Shown here one piece after another: positions 18,406 to 25,000 of a DNA stretch of 25,000 nt. The notes beneath the pieces are model-generated. The model was given only the letters and a program-made list of their open reading frames with translations. It ran no database searches and had not been told where the DNA came from. The translations under genes were made by a program, and so were the position numbers. The first letter of the stretch is position 1. Each line of letters opens with the position of its first letter. The stretch comes from Prorocentrum cordatum (taxonomy: Eukaryota; Sar; Dinophyceae; Prorocentrales; Prorocentraceae): contig CAUYUJ010001762.1 in assembly GCA_963575745.1 (NCBI GenBank), positions 1 through 25,000 on the forward strand. Direction: 5' to 3'.

Positions 18406-19085
18406 GGAGTCATGAGATGCAGGTTGCGTTGTGGCGGTCCTGTTCAGTCTGTCCGTCTGCATTCGCGTGGTGCTTCTCAGCCTGCATGCGCGTGGTGCTT
18501 CTCAGCCTGCGCTCGTGTGCAGCTGTGCGCGGTGAGCCTGCACGTGTCGCGGACACGTTCTGGATCAGGACGGGGGGGTCCGAGCCCGAGATGGAATGCT
18601 AGCGCTCTGCAGTACAAGTGCTTTTCAGCATGCGACATCCTGCGGTGCTTCTCAGCCTGCAGGGTTCGCAGCGTGCGGTTTCGATGCATTCCTTTTCAGT
18701 ATGCGAGTTCCTGCGGTGAGCTCCGTAGCTCCGTTCCGTAAACATCTTCCAAGAGCCGCTCGCAAGCTTTTGCAGCTGGCGGTCTGCAGACGTAGTCTGT
18801 CTCAGCATGCGAGCTCCCGCACGCTTCGCCGGCTTTTGCTGCGCGGACAATTTTCTCACACACGTCAGCGCCGTTTGTAGGCGTCAGAAAAACATGTAGA
18901 CATTCACGAAGGGCTCAGTCTCTATATCGTCACATCATTACATACGCAGTCGTCGAACACATCGGTGTACATTCAGCGCTTTGTTCTTCTAGCTAGGTCG
19001 CTTCGTGCTGAGGCTGAGGCTGATGCAGGCTGAGGGAATGCTGCCAGATATGCTCCTACACATGGCTGTTAGGTTGTTTTGCCGG
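18406..19085. other. 3' flank of the Rep-helicase gene
   Basis: Three exact copies of the 17 bp word lie here (18469, 18494, 18644), with weaker ones containing TTTTCAGCATGC (about 18617) and TCTCAGCATGC (about 18801). After about 18880 the sequence becomes AT-richer and featureless up to the 73 bp array. CTAGCTAG at about 18990 is the only CTRR-like candidate for a Helitron 3' end, and it lacks a convincing hairpin upstream. Confidence 0.5.
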
Positions 19086-19424
19086 GATAATTGGACCCTG
19101 ATCCCGCGGATCTGCGTGAGGGGTGGCACCGAATTTCAGAAATGTAGCAAATCCCCTGTGTTTTTGGACCCTGATCCCGCGGATCTGCGTGAGGGGTGGC
19201 ACCGAATTTCAGAAATGTGGCAAATCCCCTGTGTTTTTGGACCCTGACCCCGCGGATCTGCGTGAAGGGTGGCACCGAATTTCAGAAATGTAGCAAATCC
19301 CGTGTGTTTTTGGACCCTGATCCCGCGGATCTGCGTGAGGGGTGGCACCGAATTTCAGAAATGTGGAATCCTTTGTGTTTTTGGACCCTGACCCCGCGGA
19401 TCTGCGTGAGGGGTGTCGATTTCG
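19086..19424. repeat. 73 bp minisatellite, array A2 (about 5 units)
   Basis: Units start with TGCGTGA(G/A)GGGTGGCACCG at 19113, 19186, 19259 and 19332, with a last, shortened one at 19403 (71 bp spacing). They match array A1 at 2904-3125 closely and in the same orientation. Each unit contains GATCCCGCGGATC, a potential 5 bp stem with a 3 nt loop. Confidence 0.93.
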
Positions 19425-19628
19425 AGCCCCCCCAGTAATTCAGACAACGCGCCCAGGGGACGCTGGAAAGTCTTGTTTGGGCCTCCCCCCCCCTCGCGCG
19501 GTCAATCAACTAGTCACAGTAGCCAGCAAGAAGCAGAACTGTAACACTGGAAACTACAAGCTACAACTGGTACTGGAAACTGCGAGCCCGTGCCTCGCAG
19601 CCTGGTGGCCCCACAAAGGGGCCGGCGG

Positions 19629-19632
<4 letters not shown>
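19425..19632. other. Short unassigned spacer
   Basis: No gene or repeat was recognised between the satellite and the AT microsatellite. Confidence 0.4.

Positions 19633-19708
<76 letters not shown>
19633..19708. repeat. (AT)n microsatellite
   Basis: About 38 uninterrupted AT dinucleotides, self-complementary and able to form a cruciform. Confidence 0.97.
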
Positions 19709-19710
<2 letters not shown>

Positions 19711-19839
19711 TATGATATTGCTGCCGACGTCCATTTCCAGGTCATCAGCGGTAAAGAAGTCTCAGGCGAAATGCCTGGGCCGCCCTTCCGGCTGGCTTCG
19801 GGGTGCGACAGGGAGGAATCATAAGGGAATAGAATGGCG

Positions 19840-20400
19840 GCAAGCCGCCTCTTCGGGCCCTCGTGGGACGCTCTTGAGGCGCTCTTATGCGGCGTTCCTG
19901 GGGCCCTCCTGTGGCCCTCAGGGGGCTCTCTTGGAGCTCCGTTGGGGACCTCTTGGGGGCCATGGAGGGCTTCTTGAGGCTATCGCGGGGGGCGTCGGTG
20001 AACAAAGAGGGGTCCTACCGTTTGCCCCCCCCCACCCCCTCTTTTGGGGGATTTCAAGATCGCCTCTTGGGGCCATCTTGGGGCGCTCTTGGGCCGCTGT
20101 TGGGCGCTGTTGGGGCCATTTGGGGGGCCTGTTGGGCCCCTTTTGGGCCTCTCTCGGGCCATCTTGTGGCCATTGTGAGGCCCCACAAGTGCATTGAAAG
20201 CTACACCGCGAGAAGGCCACCATGAAGGCTCTAGGCTCCTGAAGGACTTTAAGCCTCCTGGGGGGTCACGAGGGGGCTCCGAGATCACTTGGACCCGTCT
20301 TGTGGCCCTCGTCGGGCCTTTTGGAGGTATGTCGGAAGCTATCTTGAACCGGCTATCTTGAGCCGCCTTGGAGGCCATTTTGGAGCATCGGAGGCCGTTT
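19840..20400. repeat. Degenerate TTGGGGCC-type tandem repeat
   Basis: Irregular units of about 15-30 bp contain CTTGGGGGCC, TTGGGGCGCTC, TTGGGCCGC, TTTGGGGGGCC or TTGAGCCGCC. There is no coding signature. The preceding 130 bp (19709-19839) shows nothing recognisable. Confidence 0.65.
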
Positions 20401-20790
20401 TGAAGCCATCGTCAGAGGAGGAACATGTACCCATACCTCTACCCTTCGCCCGGTTTCCCCTTTCGTGGGCCGCCTCGGAGGTCCTCGTCGCCACCATTGG
20501 ATTCGCCCCGAAATGCTGGTCAGAACGCGCCCCAGGAGAGGTCCGGGGAGTAGCGGTATCGGTACCTTTCGACTTCCCCACATCGTGTGCGCCCTGACCG
20601 CTGGAGACCATGTCACCCAAAACCCTCAGGGAGGGGAGGCGGAGGGTACCCCTCGCAGGAGGGAAAATGGTTTTGGAAGAGAAGAGAAGACATATCGCTA
20701 GACCACCTTAGCCCAAAGTGTTGGTGGAATTATTCCCCAATCAGAGCTTGCCTCTGTAGGGGTCCTAGCGGATATAAAGCTGAGGTGAGG
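20401..20790. other. Unassigned intergenic sequence
   Basis: Mixed sequence with short open frames only. No domain, RNA gene or repeat recognised. Confidence 0.4.
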
Positions 20791-20985
20791 TGGGCGGCCG
20801 ATTTCGGTGGCCGGGGCCGGGTGCCCGGGTGCCCGGGGGTTCCCGGGGGTGCCCGGGTGCCCAGGTGTGTGGCCGATTTCGGTGGCCGGGGCCGGGTGCA
20901 CGGGTGCCCGGGGGTGCCCGGGGGTGCCCGGGTGCCCAGGGGTGCCCGGGTGCCCGGGGTGCCCAGAAGTGCCCGGGGGTGCCTA
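20791..20985. repeat. GGTGCCCGGG minisatellite
   Basis: Short GGTGCCCGGG units are organised in a 75 bp higher-order repeat. GGCCGATTTCGGTGGCCGGG occurs at 20796 and 20871. Confidence 0.85.
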
Positions 20986-21085
20986 GCCCAATAGCCCTAT
21001 ATCCCTATAGCCCAATAGCCCAATCGCCATATATCCCTATAGCACTATAACCCTATAGCCCTATAGCCGTACCTATACGACCACC
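20986..21085. repeat. AGCCCTAT/AGCCCAAT array, copy 1
   Basis: Eight to nine base units AGCCCTAT, AGCCCAAT and ATCCCTAT are joined irregularly. The same family reappears at 22566-22825. Confidence 0.8.
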
Positions 21086-21124
21086 CTTCGGGTGATAAGG
21101 AGGTTCGGGGGGGGGAACCAACGT

Positions 21125-21345
21125 CTCACTCGATCGGTCTCACTATCGATCTCAGTATCGATCTCACTATCGGTCTCGCTCGATCGATCTCACTCGATCG
21201 ATCTCACAATCGATCTCACTCGATCTATCTCATTCGATCGATCTAACAATTGATCTCACAATCGATCTCACAATCGATCACACAATCGATCTCACATTCG
21301 GTCTGAATATCGATCTCACTATCGATATCACAATTGCTCTCACAA
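21125..21345. repeat. ATCGATCTCAC repeat
   Basis: Units of about 12-16 bp contain (A/T)ATCGATCTCAC and CTCGATCGATCTCAC, giving many ClaI/GATC palindromes. Not coding. Confidence 0.85.
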
Positions 21346-21443
21346 CCAACGTCATCATCATCATCATCATCAGCATCATCGTCATCATCAACATCATCAA
21401 CATCAACATCATCACCAACATCGTCATCATCATGAGGGCACCG

Positions 21444-21486
<43 letters not shown>

Positions 21487-21546
21487 ACACATCATACACA
21501 TCATACACATCATCATCAACGTCAGCATCATCATCGGGACAACATC

Positions 21547-21578
<32 letters not shown>

Positions 21579-22237
21579 CTCATCATCAACATCATCATCA
21601 TCATCGGGACACAGTCATCGTCATCATCATCAGCAGCATCATCATAATCATCATCATCATCGGGACACCATCATGATCACCATCGTTCTCATCATCAACA
21701 TTATCATCAACATCGTCATCATCCTCGGGACACCATCATCATCAATTTCAGCGCATCATCATCATCATCATCATCATCATCGACATCATCATCAACAACA
21801 TCATCACCATCATCATCATGGGGCACCATCATCATCATGAGCAACATCATCATCAACATCGTCATTATCATTATTATCATCATCGGGACACCATCAGCAT
21901 CACCATCATCATCATCACCATTATCATCATCAGCATCATCATCGGGACACCATAATCATCAACATCATCATCATCAACATCATTATCGCCAGGACACCAT
22001 TTCCATCAACATCATCATCACCAACATCATCGGAATCATCATCATAATCATCATCAGCATCATCGTCATCATCATCATCATCATCATCGGGACACCATCA
22101 TCGTCATCATCATCAACATACATCATGAGCATCATCATCCTCATCACCGGGACACTATCATCATCATTTACACCATCATCAACATCATCACCATCTTCAT
22201 CGGGACACCATCAGCATCATCATCATCATCATCCTCC

Positions 22238-22281
<44 letters not shown>

Positions 22282-22294
22282 TCATCATCACCAT
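21346..22294. repeat. (CAT)n array with interspersed GGGACACC
   Basis: About 950 bp of CATCAT/CATCAA triplets are interrupted by (C)GGGACACC or close variants near 21536, 21606, 21662, 21727, 21885, 21944, 21991, 22089, 22149 and 22202. Ser/His/Ile frames here are artefacts. Confidence 0.95.
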
Positions 22295-22398
22295 CCTCGC
22301 GGGACACCGCGGGACACCGGCGGGACACCGCGGGACACCGCGGGACACCGCGGGACACCGCGGGACACCGCGGGACACCGGCGGGACACCGCGGGGCC
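22295..22398. repeat. CGGGACACCG tandem array, 10-11 bp unit
   Basis: About nine consecutive GCGGGACACC units, a few with an extra G. The unit is the GGGACACC interruption of the adjoining CAT array. Confidence 0.95.
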
Positions 22399-22565
22399 CC
22401 GCGCCCCGGATGAGAAACATTTGGTCCGGCCGCGCTTCAGCCACAGGAGACTTTTTCTCGCCCGCCCACGCAGCTTCGCCTCGCACGCACGGCACGCACG
22501 AACACGAAACCGAAACCGATTTCCCGGTGGGGGGCTCGCCGTTCCACTTCGATCTCACCCCCTCA

Positions 22566-22825
22566 TCTCCGATAGCCCTATAGCCCAATAGCCCAATAGC
22601 CCAATAGCCCCATAGCCCCATAGCCCCATAGCCCTATAGCCCTATAGCCCTATAGCCCTATAGCCCTATAGCCCTATAGCCCTATGGTCCTAGAGCCCTA
22701 TAGCCGTATATAGCCCTATAGCCCGAATGCCCGAATAGCCTTATAGCCTTTAGCCCTATAGCCCTATAGTCCTGTAGCCCTATAGCCCCATAGCCCTAAA
22801 GCCCTAAAGCCCCATAGCCCCCCCC
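22566..22825. repeat. AGCCCTAT/AGCCCAAT array, copy 2
   Basis: About 30 units of 7-9 bp (AGCCCTAT, AGCCCAAT, AGCCCCAT, AGCCCTAAA), ending in a run of C at about 22818-22829. Confidence 0.9.
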
Positions 22826-22924
22826 CCCCAAATTCTGATTGGGTTTTTCTCTGGTATCATAATATTCAATGCAGAGGGCTCTCAGGGACTGGGGGCACTT
22901 GGGGCACGGTGGCGGATAAGGGAG

Positions 22925-23265
22925 CGGGATGGAGGTAACAGCGATGAGAGACTGGAGAGGAAAGGAATTGAGGGAGGGAGGAGGGATGGAGGATGGGGGA
23001 GGGATGGGGAAAATTGAAAGTAGGGGTGGGTGGATGGACAGGGAGGTATGGGAGTGGGAGGGGCGGGGGTGGGTATGGGGAGGGGACAGGCGCAGGGGAA
23101 GGAGGGTTGGGATGCGGAGAGGGATGTGCATGACCATGCGTGATGCGGAGCGGTGGACTGGTACTGGAGCAGGGCAGGTCAGTGAGGATGAGGGTGAGGC
23201 GGAGAAGGTACGGGATGAAGGTTGGACTGGTGCGGGATTGGGGGGGGGGATGGGGATGGAGATGC
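22925..23265. repeat. G-rich purine tract
   Basis: Degenerate GGGAGGGATGGGGA-like sequence on the + strand with many GGG/GGGG runs, able to form G-quadruplexes. It directly precedes the reverse transcriptase relic. Confidence 0.7.
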
Positions 23266-23269
23266 GGGG

Positions 23270-24850
23270 CGCTCTCGACCCCTGGCCCGTCGGGCATGCA
23301 GCGTCTGCAGAAGAGGCCCTCGGTGCGCGCCGTCGCCACGTCTGCGGGCCGCTCCGCTCTGCGCTGCGCAGCCTGCACCGCGCGGCAGCGACTGGGGCGC
23401 TCCTTGCCGCGCCGAGGTGGACCCTGGAGAGCAGACTGTCTTTCCTCAAGAGGAACAGCGGACCGACACCTCGACCCATCCGCATGGGCGGAGGTGCTGC
23501 GGCGGGTCGTGGCCATTCGCTTCGCCTTTGACGAGCGCGGCGACGCCGGGAAGAGCTGCTCTTGCAGCACCGCCCGTTCGGGGCAGGCCTTCTTGGGGGC
23601 CTCGACGCTGCCGTGGCCTTCCAGCTCACCGCGGTCGTGGACACTGACCTCTGCAAAGTGTTCCCCAGCCTCGAGTTGGACAGTATCCGCGAGTCCTGCG
23701 GCTGGCATTTCCCCCGCCTGCTGGCGTGGTGAGAGAGTGTTGCCCTGCGGCCCCCTCTCAGGTCCAGCTGCCCAGCGGGGAGTTCGCTGATGTCTCCCAG
23801 GGCGTGGGGCAGGGAGACTCCCTTGGCGGCCTGCTGACCAGCGCCGTGACCTGTTACGCGGTTGAAGGCGCGCGGGCCGATCTCGCCGCGCAGGGCGTGG
23901 AGCTCTTCGACGTCTGGTGTCTTGGCGATGGCCTGTTTGTTCTGTGGCGAGCGCGATGCCGACACCATCCTGCGGACTTTTGACGCCCGCTTCGCGGCAT
24001 TCGGCCCTCGCGCGCGGCGCCGGCCCCAGGGCCAAGAGCGTGGCCGGTGTTCTCGGCTCTGGCCACGCCCCCTACTTGCCCGAGGGCGTGGATCACCCCT
24101 TCCGTGGCGGACGCGTGCGCGACGCCGGCGCGGACGACGCGATGCATTTGATGCGCGTGCTGGGCGTGGCTGCCGACGCGCGCGGCGCCCATCGGAAGGT
24201 CGCCACCTTCCACGAGCGCTTCCCAGACCTGGAGGACGCGCCTGCTGAGTTCACGCTGCTGCGGTCCTGCGCGGGCGTCTGCAAGTGGACGCACCTACTG
24301 CGGTCTGCTGGCCCTGACACAAGCGCCAACGACCTCGCAGAGTTCGACGACTTCCTGATGGCCGCTCTGGGGAGATCCCTTGCTTGCGCGGTTCCTCCCC
24401 TCCAGTGCCTCCAAGCGGGGCCCCCCGCGAGTCAGGCTGGGTTTGGCCCCACCCCGGCGGTCGAGCTGGCTACCGCCGCGTTCGTGGCAGCTCTCACCGA
24501 GGCCAGGCCGGTGGCCTGCTACCTGCTGAAGGGGCAGGAGACCCCCCGCCTTTCCTCAAGGACTGCGGTGCCACACTGGGGAACGCGCGGCGCTCGCTGC
24601 GCGACGCTTGCCGGGCGCAGATCGACGATCGCCTCGCCCAGGCCGAACGGGAGGCAGCGTCGCGGGCTTCCGCCGCCCAGTTTGGCCACGCAGTGCCGAC
24701 GACCACGCTCGCGGCAGAGGCCGAGGCCAGCCTCGTCCAGCCGGCAGGGGCTGAGGATCTGGAGTCGCGCGATGGATCCTGCCTCCCGTCGGGTGTAGCC
24801 AGGGCCCCAGGTAAGGGGACCCGGTCAGTGGTAGGGCCCCGGAGCCCTTG
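23270..24850 (+). pseudogene. Decayed non-LTR retrotransposon reverse transcriptase
   Basis: Family-like reverse transcriptase blocks appear in order but in changing frames. EVLRRVVAIRFAF (about 23490) is followed by VVDTDLCKVFPSLELDSIRE (about 23635-23690), the block with the first catalytic Asp. Next come VQLPSGEF and GVGQGDSLGGLL (about 23765-23840), the 'G..QGDPLG' motif. VELFDVWCLGDGLFVLWR (about 23900-23955) sits where the Y(L/V)DDG box should be; Tyr and one Asp are replaced. DADTILRTFDARFAAFG and the downstream region RGAGPRAKSVAGVLG follow, with a C-terminal helix-rich part to about 24800. A stop interrupts at 23730-23732, and at least four frame changes are needed (near 23570, 23725, 23955, 24005 and 24540). 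No endonuclease domain or tail was found. It is unrelated to the upstream Helitron-like element. Confidence 0.75.
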
Positions 24851-25000
24851 AACTGGCCAGAATCACTCAAGCAGGCCTGCCGTAGCGGGTGTTGTTTCGG
24901 GTGACGGCAGTTCTGGTCAGTGGAACGGGGCGGGGGGGGCGTCCCCCAGTACACATCACTGAGCCAGGTCCCAACGCCCGATCCAGGGGGCCCTGTATCT
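24851..25000. other. Right edge, nothing recognised
   Basis: No gene or repeat is seen in the last 150 bases. It may be the 3' end of the reverse transcriptase relic. Confidence 0.35.

Larger units (their letters stand above)
6033..18660 (+). repeat. Dispersed 17 bp word GGTGCTNCTCAGCCTGC, about 20 copies
   Basis: Clear copies start at 6033, 8004, 8111, 8273, 8767, 9073, 10141, 10939, 10972, 11854, 13211, 13952, 14498, 15236, 15859, 16537, 17443, 17965, 18469, 18494 and 18644. Weaker ones lie near 7509, 8175, 9541, 14482 and 18617. All are on the + strand. Copies outside genes have T at the variable position; coding copies have T, C, A or G there. In the exons, all but the 15859 copy read GA(S/P/A/T/L)QP(A/P/V). 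The one at 15859 reads in another phase (VLLSL). Several share an extension AGC-[word]-TGCCGA. The word is absent from the flanks as far as I can see. Confidence 0.9.

Noticed and set aside
16447-18462. 671-residue open frame on - opposite the helicase
   Set aside because: Antisense shadow of a GC-rich coding strand. The + strand carries clear helicase motifs in order.
18988-18998. CTAGCTAG as the Helitron 3' end
   Set aside because: It fits CTRR, but no stable hairpin lies 10-15 bases upstream and no multi-copy comparison is possible here.
22566-22825. Telomere repeat
   Set aside because: Units are mainly AGCCCTAT/AGCCCAAT of variable length. Only a couple read CCCTAAA-like, and the array is internal.
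22866-24035. 389- and 390-residue frames on -
   Set aside because: Antisense of the G-rich tract (Pro/Ser/His repeats) and of the reverse transcriptase relic.

Overview
The window looks like nuclear DNA of a dinoflagellate, or a close relative. Single-copy parts are GC-rich and much of the rest is simple repeats and minisatellites. Two of its genes belong to families I associate with dinoflagellate genomes: a Helitron-like Rep-helicase with a DUF6570-type N-terminal region, and a decayed non-LTR reverse transcriptase. There is no prokaryotic operon structure, and one canonical GT-AG intron can be inferred. The species cannot be fixed from sequence alone.

Layout. 1-6.0 kb is repeat-dominated flank: degenerate GC-rich repeats, a TA/TAGG/TATATG microsatellite, two arrays of about 73 bp units in opposite apparent orientation, a roughly 950 bp GAGGAN polypurine tract, and a 178 bp tandem duplication. 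6.0-18.7 kb is the core, a Helitron-like unit on the + strand. It holds an RPA-like ssDNA-binding protein gene (6090-7982) followed by a giant Rep-helicase gene (8701-18405). The Rep-helicase has an N-terminal block of five FGR.P repeats, a DUF6570-like cysteine region, a Rep domain with HGH and YITKY motifs, and a PIF1-type helicase with Walker A, Walker B and GDFYQLPPV. One phase-0 GT-AG intron (12145-12661) built of 33 bp repeats splits it, and a frame change lies within 16321-16400. 18.7-25 kb is again repeats: a second 73 bp array, (AT)n, TTGGGGCC-type, GGTGCCCGGG, AGCCCTAT, ATCGATCTCAC, CAT and CGGGACACCG arrays. It ends in a frameshifted reverse transcriptase pseudogene (about 23270-24850).

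Function. RPA-like plus Rep-Hel is the gene set of an autonomous rolling-circle (Helitron) transposon: Rep nicks and joins, the helicase unwinds, and the RPA-like protein coats the displaced strand. Element termini were not identified.

The most unusual signal is a 17 bp word, GGTGCTNCTCAGCCTGC. It recurs about 20 times, always on the + strand and only between 6.03 and 18.66 kb. It occurs in non-coding flanks and, in one reading phase, inside the coding exons, where it encodes GA(S/P/A/T)QPA. Its T-ending codons are conserved inside otherwise GC-rich coding sequence, so it appears to be copied or selected as DNA rather than as peptide.
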